Assembly (NCBI GenBank): GCA_965207495.1
Contig: OZ242287.1
Span: forward strand, 5,146,001-5,210,000
DNA: 64,000 nt
Source of the DNA: Bin5 sp965207495
GTDB lineage: Bacteria; Chloroflexota; Anaerolineae; Caldilineales; Caldilineaceae
Reading direction: 5' to 3'
The notes beneath the pieces are model-generated. The model worked only from the letters and a program-made list of their open reading frames with translations. It made no database searches and was not told where the DNA came from. The translations under genes and the position numbers were made by a program. The stretch's first letter is position 1. Every line of letters begins with the position of its first letter. Positions 55,115-64,000 of the stretch are shown here, one piece after another.

Positions 55115-56482
55115 GTGGGAATATCGATTTCGAAAGCGACCGGGCGCCCGTTGCTGGTTACACTCTTGCTGCTCTTTGCGCTGCTGACGGCCGCTTGCGC
55201 GCCGATAGCGGCCGAGGAGGCGGCAGCGACGCGCGCGGAGGAGCCGGCAGCGGCGCGAGACATACCGATGGCTATCGCCTGTGAGAACAACTACGATGGC
55301 GCCAGCCTGACGATCTATCAGCAGGCGGGGCTGACCGGCCCTCTGTCCACGTTGATGGGGAGCGGCTCGGTCAGCGGTACGAGGGACGCGGTGGAACAGA
55401 TAAATGCGCAGGGGGGCGTCTGCGGGGTCATGTTGGAGATGCGGGTCGAGGACACGCAGTACGCGCTCGAACAGGAGGTTGGCGTTTATGAGCAGTTCCG
55501 CGCGGAGACGCCCAAACCGGTATTCGTGCTGACCTACAGCAGCGCGGCAACGATCGCGCTGAAGGACCGGGTGGTGGAGGACGGTATCGTCAACCTAGCC
55601 TCCGGCGTGAACGCGATGGGCCTCTATAACCCGGCCGATGGATTTACGGTGGGCACAGTGCCGATCTACTCCGATCAGTTCGCCGGCTTCCTGCAGTTCG
55701 TGTATGACAACTGGGCCGACATCAGACCGGAAGGCGCAGGCGATGACATCACTGTGGGTGTCATTGGTTGGGCGAACGCCTTTGGCGCGGGCGCGACGAC
55801 ACCGGAGGCGCTGGCTTTCGCGGACTCGCTGGGTATCACGGTGCTGCCGCTGGAGGCACAGCCGATTGACCCGTCGGCGGACGTGACCGGTCAGCTGCAG
55901 AACTTGCTGGTCAATGGCGCGAATGTCATCTACATGCAGTCGCTCTCCTTCAGCATCACGCAGGTAATCGGTACGCTGCACGCGCTCGGTTTCTACGATC
56001 GGGTGGTGCTGGGCAGCGTGAACTGGGGCATGAACCGCGACGTGCTGAATATCCTGGGCGAGAATGCCGCGCTGGCCGCGGGCTACTACGGGGTCTTCCC
56101 CTATTTGTGGTGGTCGGATACGGATGAGCCGGGCGTACAGCAGGCATTGGAGACATTTACCGCCAAGGAATATCCCGATTCGGACAAGGCATTCACCTAT
56201 CTGCTCACGTACAGCGCCATATTTGGAATTGCCGACATTCTGACGGTTGCGATGAACAATGTTGGCTTCGACGGGCTGAACGGAGCCGAATTCCTCAAGG
56301 CGATGCAGCAGAAGGGGACGATAAGCGCGGCCGGTGTTTTTGAGATGAATGTTGAGGGCAGTAATCGTGCGCCCAACCGGGCGCAGATCCGCCAGGCGCA
56401 GATAATGGCGGATGGGAGTATCGACTTCGTCGTAGTTCAGGATTTTGCGGCCCTGCCGGATACAAGGCCGGCGGCCGAGTAG
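55115..56482 (+). CDS. LivK-type ABC solute-binding lipoprotein, copy 1
   Basis: 455 residues from a GTG at 55115 with a perfect GGAGGTG ribosome binding site (the ATG at 55091 is upstream of it). Signal peptide with lipobox LTAAC and an Ala/Glu-rich linker. Type I periplasmic-binding fold as in amino-acid and aromatic-acid binding proteins: LTIYQQAGLTGPLSTLMGSG, RDAVEQINAQGGVCGVMLEM, VEDGIVNLASG and VIGWANAFGAGATTPEAL. Ligand unknown; the acyl-CoA synthetase suggests an organic acid or a short-chain acid. Confidence 0.9.
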   Translation: MGISISKATGRPLLVTLLLLFALLTAACAPIAAEEAAATRAEEPAAARDIPMAIACENNYDGASLTIYQQAGLTGPLSTLMGSGSVSGTRDAVEQINAQGGVCGVMLEMRVEDTQYALEQEVGVYEQFRAETPKPVFVLTYSSAATIALKDRVVEDGIVNLASGVNAMGLYNPADGFTVGTVPIYSDQFAGFLQFVYDNWADIRPEGAGDDITVGVIGWANAFGAGATTPEALAFADSLGITVLPLEAQPIDPSADVTGQLQNLLVNGANVIYMQSLSFSITQVIGTLHALGFYDRVVLGSVNWGMNRDVLNILGENAALAAGYYGVFPYLWWSDTDEPGVQQALETFTAKEYPDSDKAFTYLLTYSAIFGIADILTVAMNNVGFDGLNGAEFLKAMQQKGTISAAGVFEMNVEGSNRAPNRAQIRQAQIMADGSIDFVVVQDFAALPDTRPAAE

Positions 56483-56530
56483 AGTCTTAGTAAACTGTCG
56501 GAAAGAGTCGAGTACAGAGGAGCGTCTACA

Positions 56531-57895
56531 ATGAAGAAGACTTTAATGATCTCATGCATCTTGGTATTTGCCCTGCTTGCGGCTGCCTGCTCACCGGTGC
56601 CGGCAGAAGCGCCGATGGCGGCAGAGGAGGAAGCAGCGCCGGCGGCGCAGGCGGAGTCGGCGGCGGCACCAGAGGCGCCGATGGAGATTGTATGCGAAAA
56701 CAGCTATGAGGGTGAGACCCTCATGATCTACCAGCAGGCGGGGCTGACCGGCCCACTGGCCACGCTGATGGGAACGGGATTCATCGGCGGCACGCAGGAC
56801 GCGATCGAGCAGATTAACTCGGAGGGCGGTGTCTGCGGCGTGATGTTGACACTGCGGCTGGAGGACACGCAGTACGTCCTCGAACAGGAGGTCCAGGTCT
56901 ACGAGCAGTACCGAACGGAGACACCCAAGCCTCTGTTTATCACGACGAGCAACAGTGCCGCGGCGATTGCGCTGAAGGACCGGGTGGTTGAAGACGAGAT
57001 CGTCAACATTGCCACCGGGGTCCATACGCAGGCGCTATACGACCCGCCCGACGGCTACACGGTCGGCATGGTGCCGATTTACTCGGACCAGTTCGCCGGC
57101 TTCCTGCAGTTCGTGCATGACAACTGGGCCGACATCAAGCCGGAAGGCGCGGGCGATGATATCACGGTGGGGGTGATTGGATGGGCGAACGCCTTCGGCG
57201 CGGGCGCGACCACACCGGAGGCGCTGGCCTTCGCCGAGTCTTTGGGCATCACCGTGCTGCCGCTGGAGCAGCAGCCGATTGACCCGTCGGCGGACGTGAC
57301 CGGCCAACTGCAGAATCTGCTGGTCAATGGCGCGAATGTGATCTACATGCAGGCGATTTCGTTCAGCATCACGCAGGTGATTGGCACGCTGCACGCGCTC
57401 GGATTCTACGATCAGGTGGTGGTGGGCAGTGTGAATTGGGGCATGAACCGCGACGTATTGAACATCCTGGGTGCGAATGCGCCGCTGGCCGCCGGCTACT
57501 ACGGGGTCTTTCCGTATCTGTGGTGGACTGACAGCGATGCGCCGGGCGTACAGCGGGCCCTGGCGTCGTTTGACGCCAAAGGGTATCCGGACACGGATAA
57601 GGCATTCACCTATCTGCTCACGTACAGCGTCATGTTCGGGATCGCGGACATTCTGACCGTGGCCATGAACAATGTCGGCTTCGACGGTCTGAATGGGACC
57701 GAGTTCCTGAATGCGATGCAGCAGATGGGGACGATCAGTGCTGCAGGCGTGCTTGAGATGAAAGCCGATGGCAGCAACCGTGCGCCGAACAAGGCGCAGA
57801 TCCGCCAGGCACAGATGATGGAGGACGGCAGCGTCGACTTCGTCGTGGTGCAGGACTTCGTGACCTTGCCGGATACGCGGCCGGGATCAGAATAA
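56531..57895 (+). CDS. LivK-type ABC solute-binding lipoprotein, copy 2
   Basis: 454 residues. Paralogue of the preceding gene, nearly 80% identical by eye over the binding domain (VIGWANAFGAGATTPEAL shared). Differences cluster in the N-terminal linker (APEAPMEIVCENSYEGETL) and in the ligand-contact region (FITTSNSAAAIALKDRVV versus FVLTYSSAATIALKDRVV). Lipobox LAAAC. AGAGGAG precedes the ATG. Two receptors with slightly different ligands serving one permease are likely. Confidence 0.9.
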   Translation: MKKTLMISCILVFALLAAACSPVPAEAPMAAEEEAAPAAQAESAAAPEAPMEIVCENSYEGETLMIYQQAGLTGPLATLMGTGFIGGTQDAIEQINSEGGVCGVMLTLRLEDTQYVLEQEVQVYEQYRTETPKPLFITTSNSAAAIALKDRVVEDEIVNIATGVHTQALYDPPDGYTVGMVPIYSDQFAGFLQFVHDNWADIKPEGAGDDITVGVIGWANAFGAGATTPEALAFAESLGITVLPLEQQPIDPSADVTGQLQNLLVNGANVIYMQAISFSITQVIGTLHALGFYDQVVVGSVNWGMNRDVLNILGANAPLAAGYYGVFPYLWWTDSDAPGVQRALASFDAKGYPDTDKAFTYLLTYSVMFGIADILTVAMNNVGFDGLNGTEFLNAMQQMGTISAAGVLEMKADGSNRAPNKAQIRQAQMMEDGSVDFVVVQDFVTLPDTRPGSE

Positions 57896-57898
57896 TTA

Positions 57899-57939
57899 CA
57901 GTGGATAGCGGATAGTAGATAGCGGATAGTGGATAGTGG
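57899..57939. repeat. GTGGATAGCGGATAG-type repeat
   Basis: GTGGATAGCGGATAGTAGAT followed by AGCGGATAGTGGATAGTGG, directly after the livK copy 2 stop. GGATAGT variant of the GTCAGTG family, also seen at 18596-18620 and 22872-22885. Confidence 0.7.
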
Positions 57940-57991
57940 CCTGGGGAGAGCATTCAGACTGTCCCTCTGGCCACTGTCCGCTGGATTCCAG

Positions 57992-58789
57992 ATGCTGCAG
58001 ATCAGTAATATCGAAGTTGTTTATAGCGATGTAATCCTGGTGCTGCGGGGCATCTCGCTGGCGGTGCCGGAGAAGCGGATCGTCTCTTTGCTGGGAGCGA
58101 ACGGGGCGGGTAAGTCGACGACGCTCAAGGCGATCTCCGGCTTGCTGCGGACGCAGCAGGGCGAGGTTACGCGGGGCAGCATCGAGTGGAACGGTGAGCG
58201 GATCGACAGGAAAACGCCGGACGAGATTGTCCAGATGGGGATCGTGCAGGTGCTGGAGGGGCGGCGGCTTTTCGAGCACTTGACGGTCGAGGAGAATCTG
58301 CGGACAGGCGCGATCTTCCGCAAGACCAGCGAGGCGGCTCTACGGGGGGACCTGGACGAGGTTTACGGCTATTTCCCGCGTTTGGCGGAGTTCCGGCGGC
58401 GCACGGCAGGCTATCTATCGGGCGGCGAACAGCAGATGGTGGTGATTGGCCGGGCGCTGATGGCGAAGCCGAAGTTGATGCTGATGGACGAGCCGAGCCT
58501 GGGGCTGGCGCCACTGCTGGTGCAGTCGATTTTCGAGGTGATCCAGCGTATCAATGCCGAGTCGGGCGTTTCGATGCTGCTGGTCGAGCAGAACGCGAAT
58601 GTGGCGCTTCGTTCGGCTTCGCACGCCTATGTGATGGAGACGGGCCGCATCGTGCTGGACGGGCCGGCGGAGCAGCTGGCTGAGAACGCGGACATCAAGG
58701 AGTTCTACCTTGGCCTGACACAGGTGGGGGGGCGCAGGAGCTACCGGGACGTTAAGCATTACAAGCGGCGTAAGCGCTGGCTGGGGTAG
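57992..58789 (+). CDS. livF: Branched-chain amino acid-type ABC transporter ATPase (LivF)
   Basis: 265 residues from the ATG at 57992. Walker A SLLGANGAGKSTTLKAISGL, LivF-type insert MGIVQVLEGRRLFEHLTVEEN, signature AGYLSGGEQQMVVIGRAL, Walker B LMLMDEPSLGLAP and switch LLVEQNANVAL. Ends the liv operon. The C-terminus is unusually basic (KHYKRRKRWLG). Confidence 0.93.
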   Translation: MLQISNIEVVYSDVILVLRGISLAVPEKRIVSLLGANGAGKSTTLKAISGLLRTQQGEVTRGSIEWNGERIDRKTPDEIVQMGIVQVLEGRRLFEHLTVEENLRTGAIFRKTSEAALRGDLDEVYGYFPRLAEFRRRTAGYLSGGEQQMVVIGRALMAKPKLMLMDEPSLGLAPLLVQSIFEVIQRINAESGVSMLLVEQNANVALRSASHAYVMETGRIVLDGPAEQLAENADIKEFYLGLTQVGGRRSYRDVKHYKRRKRWLG

Positions 58790-58842
58790 AACTGCAGAAG
58801 TCAGTGGTTCGTGTGCAGTGGTTTGTGATCAGTGGTCAGTGG
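58789..58842. repeat. ACTGCAG + GTCAGTG-type repeat
   Basis: AACTGCAGAAGTCAGTGG, GTGCAGTGG and GATCAGTGGTCAGTGG between two convergent genes. It supplies the C-terminal residues PTDH and the TGA stop of the minus-strand oxidoreductase. Confidence 0.78.
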
Positions 58843-59803
58843 GGTGCCAGCCGAGGGCTGGCGCCACTTCTTTTGCGACCTGTTCGAGCATCTCGAGGAT
58901 TCTTTCGAGGGGTGGGTGGATGGGGTCGAACTGGAGGATGAGGTCGGTGGTGTAGGGAAGGACGCGGTCGGCGGCGAGGCGCGCGGCGACGTCCTCCGGC
59001 GTGCCGTAGGCGATGTGGACACGCTGGCAGAAGCCCTCGGGGGTTAGATCGGAGGGGATTCCCCCCATCGCGTATTGTTCGATCTGGTTCAGAGCGTCCT
59101 GGCGGCTGCTGCCGAGATAGATGCCGCGGGAAAGGCCGATGCGGGGCGGCAGAGGGCGCTCGCCCCAGGCCTCGCGAAAGGCGATCGCTACCGGCTCCTG
59201 CTCCTGGCCGGCTGCCTGTTCTTCGCTGCCGACAAAGCGGCTGAGGAGCAGGCCGGCGTCGTTTTGGGCGGCGTACTGCGCGCCGCGAATGCTGAGTGCG
59301 CTGAGCCAGAGGCGGTCGCCCAGGGTGGGTGCGGGGGGCCGCAGGCGCTGGCCGTCCGTTCCCAGGGTTTCGCCGGCCAGGGCCTTTTTGAGGGCGATGA
59401 GGGCGTCGGTGGTGCGCTGGTGACGGCTGTTGATGTCGATATCGAAGGCTTCGAATTCGTCGGCGTCGCTGCCGCTGCCGACGCCCAGTTCGAGGCGTCC
59501 GCCGCTGATGGTGTCGACGACAGCGGCGTCTTCGGCGACGCGGAGGGGATGTTCAAAGGGCAGCACGATGATGGACGTGCCCAGGCGCAGCCGACGCGAG
59601 CGTGCGGCGACCGCGGCCAGAAATGGGAACGGGGAGGGCAGCATACCGCCCAGATCTTTGAAATGATGCTGGGCCACCCAGATTGCGTCAAAGCCGAGCC
59701 GGTCGGCGGCGTCAAAGATCTCGAGGCTTTCCCGGTAGGCCTGATCGGCGTCGGCGCGGCCGCGCAGGTGGCTTAGGAAGCCAAGACGGAAGGGGTTCGG
59801 CAT
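58829..59803 (-). CDS. LLM-class flavin-dependent oxidoreductase
   Basis: 324 residues. Bacterial luciferase-like TIM barrel: GFDAIWVAQHHFKDLGG, LRLGTSIIVLPFEHPLRVAEDA, GGRLELGVGSG, followed by RPPAPTLGDRLWL. Such enzymes use FMN or F420; the former is suggested by the absence of F420-dehydrogenase-specific motifs. Substrate unknown. The last residues come from the intergenic repeat. Confidence 0.88.
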   Translation of the reverse strand: MPNPFRLGFLSHLRGRADADQAYRESLEIFDAADRLGFDAIWVAQHHFKDLGGMLPSPFPFLAAVAARSRRLRLGTSIIVLPFEHPLRVAEDAAVVDTISGGRLELGVGSGSDADEFEAFDIDINSRHQRTTDALIALKKALAGETLGTDGQRLRPPAPTLGDRLWLSALSIRGAQYAAQNDAGLLLSRFVGSEEQAAGQEQEPVAIAFREAWGERPLPPRIGLSRGIYLGSSRQDALNQIEQYAMGGIPSDLTPEGFCQRVHIAYGTPEDVAARLAADRVLPYTTDLILQFDPIHPPLERILEMLEQVAKEVAPALGWHPTDH

Positions 59804-59839
59804 AGCGTAGCTCCTCGATTTATCCTCACGATTTCTTCT

Positions 59840-60910
59840 TTACTCACCCAGTTTTCTTTGTTCCAGCGCCCGTTGCCAGGTATCTGTATCCACGTTGCCG
59901 CCGCAGATGACGACGGCCAGGCGTTTCCCGGCGCGGCGGTTTCCCATTTTCAGCAGGCTTGCTACAGCTACGCCGGCGGCGCCTTCGATGCAGTCGCCGA
60001 TTTCATGGTAGATGAGGCGCATGGCGGCGGCGATCTCCTCCTCGCTGACGGTCAGCCAGTGATCGACATGGTCGCGGCAGAGGTCGAAGGTGAGGGAGTG
60101 CGGTTCGATGCCGCCGGCGCTGCCATCGGAGAGGGTGGGCAGGCTTTCGGTCTCGACGATGCGGCCGGCGCGCACTGAGGCGAGCATGACGGCGGAGTTT
60201 TCGGGCTGGCAGCCGATGGCTTGAATTTGGCTGCCTGAGCCTTTGAGATAGCTGGCGATGCCGCCCATCAGGCCGCCGCCGCCGACGGTGACGAAGACGG
60301 CGTCCAGCTGCGGCTGCTGGTGCAACAGTTCGACGGCGATTGTGCCCTGACCGGCGATGATGTGCGGGTCGTTGTAGGGCGAAATGAAGAGCTGGCCGCT
60401 TCGCGCGGCGGCTTCCCGGGCGCTGATCTCGGCGTTAAGGGCGTCGCCGGGGACGCGGCAGAGAGTGACGGGAAAGGCCTTCAGTTTTTCTACTTTGCGG
60501 GGGGAGGCATCCTCTGGCAGATAGATTGTGGCGGCGACATCGAGCTGGGCGGCGGCGCGGGCTACGGCGAGGGCGTGGTTGCCGGTGGATGCGGTGACGA
60601 CGCCGCGTGCGCGCTCCTGTGTCGAAAGGTTGAGCAGTTTGTTGGTTGCGCCGCGCAGTTTGAAGGAGCCGGTATGCTGGCGGTTCTCCAGTTTGAGGAG
60701 GACACTGGCGCCGGTGCGTTCGGAGAGGGCGGGGGAAGGGAGCAGCGGCGTTTCGACGATGTGAGGGCGGATGCGGGATGCGGCCCGCCGGATCGGACTG
60801 GAAAGGTCGGTGAGAGTGGCGGTCATAGAGGCGTCATGGGGCTCCACACTTTCCGATGCGGCGTTATTCACGGCGCCATTTGTCTGCTGGCGTTGGGGGG
60901 ATGCGGCCAT
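59840..60910 (-). CDS. Threonine dehydratase-like PLP enzyme (serine/threonine dehydratase)
   Basis: 356 residues. PLP Lys in NRQHTGSFKLRGATNKLL, the Asn-containing STGNHALAVARAA, and the phosphate-binding GGGGLMGGIASYL, with Gly-rich CGGNV at the end. Fold type II; the enzyme eliminates ammonia from threonine or serine. There is no ACT domain, so it resembles catabolic or racemase-type members. Start at 60910 is preceded by AAGGA; the ATG at 60826 (MTATLTDL) is an alternative. Confidence 0.9.
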   Translation of the reverse strand: MAASPQRQQTNGAVNNAASESVEPHDASMTATLTDLSSPIRRAASRIRPHIVETPLLPSPALSERTGASVLLKLENRQHTGSFKLRGATNKLLNLSTQERARGVVTASTGNHALAVARAAAQLDVAATIYLPEDASPRKVEKLKAFPVTLCRVPGDALNAEISAREAAARSGQLFISPYNDPHIIAGQGTIAVELLHQQPQLDAVFVTVGGGGLMGGIASYLKGSGSQIQAIGCQPENSAVMLASVRAGRIVETESLPTLSDGSAGGIEPHSLTFDLCRDHVDHWLTVSEEEIAAAMRLIYHEIGDCIEGAAGVAVASLLKMGNRRAGKRLAVVICGGNVDTDTWQRALEQRKLGE

Positions 60911-61124
60911 CTCTTGCGGGTTCCTTGCCCTGTCAGGCGTTAGTGCCCTGCTGATGTGCTAGAATGAAAAGCTGTGTGACTGACGTAATTCTATCATATT
61001 CTTTCCCACCGGCCCGTTGGGACCGATCGCGTTGCGTTCAGGTCATCGTGGCGGCGGGCGCACTCCGACTGGACTGCGCCCTGGCTCCGGGCGGAAAAGA
61101 TTCGCAGGGGACCCCTCTTACATC

Positions 61125-61919
61125 ATGCGTATTGCGATACTTTCAGACATTCACGGCAACTGTGTTGCACTGGACGCGGTGCTAGCCGATATCGGATCTG
61201 ACGAGCAGGAGGCGGTTGACGGGTACTGGATTCTGGGGGACCTGACGGCGGCGGGCGCGCAGCCGTTGGAGGTGATGGAGAGGGTGCTGGGTTTGGCCAA
61301 CGCGCAGTTCGTGCGGGGCAATTCAGAGCGCTATCTGACTACGGGAGCGAGGCCCCTGGCGACACCGGTGGCGGAGGTGACGGACCTTGCGTTGCTGCGC
61401 GCCTGTGTAGGGATTCTGGAATCGTTTGCGTGGACGGCAGGGGCGATGGCTGCAGGGGGCCATCTGCCGTTTATGTTGGGTCTGCCGCTGGAGGAGAGGC
61501 TGGTGCTGCCGAATGGCGCACGCGTTTTGCTGGTGCATGCGTCGCCGGGGAGAGACGACGGCGACGGATTCGTACCCTGGTACAGCGACGGGGAAATGAG
61601 TGAGCGGATGAAGGGTTGCGATGCTGATCTCATGTTTGTTGGCCACACGCACTGGCCGCAGAATTTTCATCTGGACGGCGTGCATGTGGTCAACCCGGGC
61701 AGTGTGGGCAACCCGCTAATCCCCAGTTTGCGCGCGACCTATGCGGTGCTGGAGGCAGACGGGAACGAATACCGAGTGGAGCACAGGGCGGTGGCGTACG
61801 ACAGGAAGCTGGCTGAGCGGAAGGCATGGGAGGTGCAGCATCCGCAGGCGGAGTATATCAGCAGCTTTCTGCGGGGGGAACGGGTACGAACCTACGGCGA
61901 GCCGGAGGTGCTGCGATGA
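61125..61919 (+). CDS. Metallophosphoesterase (YfcE/MJ0936 type)
   Basis: 264 residues from the ATG at 61125 (MRIAILSDIHGNCVALDAVL). Dimetal motifs: DIHGN, GDLTAAG, GNSERY, HAS, and GHTHWPQNF with VVNPGSVG. Single-domain phosphodiesterase of the calcineurin-like superfamily. Its stop overlaps the next gene start (ATGA), so the two are translated together. The gap 60911-61124 shows no other feature. Confidence 0.9.
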   Translation: MRIAILSDIHGNCVALDAVLADIGSDEQEAVDGYWILGDLTAAGAQPLEVMERVLGLANAQFVRGNSERYLTTGARPLATPVAEVTDLALLRACVGILESFAWTAGAMAAGGHLPFMLGLPLEERLVLPNGARVLLVHASPGRDDGDGFVPWYSDGEMSERMKGCDADLMFVGHTHWPQNFHLDGVHVVNPGSVGNPLIPSLRATYAVLEADGNEYRVEHRAVAYDRKLAERKAWEVQHPQAEYISSFLRGERVRTYGEPEVLR

Positions 61920-62734
61920 GCGGGCGGCCCGGGCAGTTTGGCTTTGCGTATTCGAGTATTTTTCAGGACGAGAGTGTGGTGCGGGCATACCGGTACCGGC
62001 CGCAGTATCCGGCGGCCACGTTCGAACTGCTTGCTGGTCTAGTGCCTGAGAGTTGCAGGCCGAGGGCGGTCCTTGATGCGGGTTGCGGGACTGGTTTTGT
62101 GGCGCGTCCGCTGGCGCGGCTGGTGGACAGAGTTGATGCGGTGGACTTTTCGGGAGCGGCTATTCGGGAGGGCAGGCGGTTGCCGGGCGGCGATCGCCCG
62201 AATTTACGTTGGATCGAAGGGCCTATCGAGACGGCGGCTGTTGAGCCGCCCTATGGTCTGATCACGGCGGGGGCCAGTCTGCACTGGTTTGATTGGGATG
62301 TGGCTTTCGCTCGCTTCGCGCGGCTGCTGACGGCGGAGGGGCTGTTTGTCGCGGTGGGGATGGACCATGAGAGGCCGGACTGGATGCGAGAGGAGCTGGG
62401 TCCGGTGCTGGCGCGCTATTCGATGAACAAGGAGTTTGCGCCGTACAGCGCGGCGGGAATCCTGGCAGAGCTGGAGGAGCGGGGACTTTTCCGTTTGATG
62501 GGCAGCGCACAGACCGACACGATCGAGTGGCGGCAGCCTATTGGCGAGTGGGTGGAGAGCATCCATGCGCGCAACGGCTTTTCGCGGGACCGGATGGACC
62601 CGAGGGAGGCGGCGGAGGCTGACGCGCTATTTGCTGAGATCGCGTCGCGCCATGCGGATGGTGGGGACGGCATGATCAGGCATCGTTACGCGGGCAAGTT
62701 GCTGTGGGGGCGGCCGTTGCTACCGGAGGGTTAG
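61916..62734 (+). CDS. SAM-dependent methyltransferase (class I)
   Basis: 272 residues. Motif I AVLDAGCGTGFVARPLA, acidic residue in VDAVDFSGAAIREG, and motif IV ITAGASLHWFDWD; N-terminal SSIFQDESVVRAYRYRPQYP. Similar to UbiE/trans-aconitate-type methyltransferases; substrate unknown. Coupled to the metallophosphoesterase. Confidence 0.88.
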   Translation: MSGRPGQFGFAYSSIFQDESVVRAYRYRPQYPAATFELLAGLVPESCRPRAVLDAGCGTGFVARPLARLVDRVDAVDFSGAAIREGRRLPGGDRPNLRWIEGPIETAAVEPPYGLITAGASLHWFDWDVAFARFARLLTAEGLFVAVGMDHERPDWMREELGPVLARYSMNKEFAPYSAAGILAELEERGLFRLMGSAQTDTIEWRQPIGEWVESIHARNGFSRDRMDPREAAEADALFAEIASRHADGGDGMIRHRYAGKLLWGRPLLPEG

Positions 62735-62751
62735 ACGGGGCGTGGGAGCGT

Positions 62752-64000
<1,249 letters not shown>

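Overview
The window is a GC-rich (roughly 60%) chromosomal fragment of a free-living, Gram-positive-like or monoderm bacterium, most consistent with the phylum Chloroflexota (Caldilineae/Anaerolineae type). This is an inference from family content: fused gamma/alpha KorA with a CBS-tailed KorB, phytanoyl-CoA-dioxygenase and amidase-signature paralogues, a liv-type ABC cluster with an embedded acyl-CoA synthetase, lipoproteins with an LLAAC-type lipobox, and many short dispersed intergenic repeats. Heme A synthesis genes (ctaA, ctaB) imply an aa3-type oxidase and aerobic respiration. No rRNA, tRNA or CRISPR array was seen.

Layout. 1-4.4 kb: zinc/manganese uptake locus on the minus strand with three tandem ZnuA-like lipoproteins, a Fur/Zur regulator with a promoter and overlapping palindrome, and the first codons of an ABC ATPase. 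4.6-11.8 kb: a tight five-gene operon (BtaA/DUF3419-like aminocarboxypropyltransferase, adenylate-forming enzyme, UbiA-like prenyltransferase, PEP-synthase-like phosphotransferase, GNAT) that looks like an uncharacterised biosynthetic pathway. 12-20 kb: repeat arrays, an IS982 relic, two PIN toxin-antitoxin pairs, and a tandem duplication of a phytanoyl-CoA dioxygenase followed by an amidase. 20-23 kb: a thioredoxin-fold lipoprotein whose active-site Cys codon is TGA followed by a SECIS-like hairpin (probable selenoprotein), then a second amidase. 23-28 kb: a CBS protein and korAB, surrounded by a four-copy intergenic element. 28-31 kb: epimerase, Gfo/Idh oxidoreductase and cupin, then an AbrB/PIN pair. 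31-34 kb: ctaA-ctaB.

33.8-46.5 kb is a defence island on the minus strand: SNF2/DUF3883 helicase, DUF1156 DNA methylase, MNT nucleotidyltransferase, OLD-like AAA ATPase, TOPRIM (DUF3226-like) protein and HEPN-DUF499 ATPase, with a decayed AbrB/PIN module between helicase and methylase. 46.6-50 kb: a GH106-like glycosidase, a cold-shock protein with its own promoter, long leader and terminator, and a HAD phosphatase. 50-58.8 kb: livG, acyl-CoA synthetase, livH, livM (frameshifted), two livK paralogues and livF under a promoter overlapped by a perfect 24-bp palindrome. 58.8-64 kb: LLM oxidoreductase, threonine dehydratase-like enzyme, metallophosphoesterase, methyltransferase and a HerA-like ATPase running off the right edge.

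The most noteworthy items are the candidate selenoprotein at 20720-21280, the composite defence operon, and the five-gene BtaA/UbiA/PEP-synthase-like operon next to zinc uptake genes. Function assignments come from motifs read by eye; no database search was possible.
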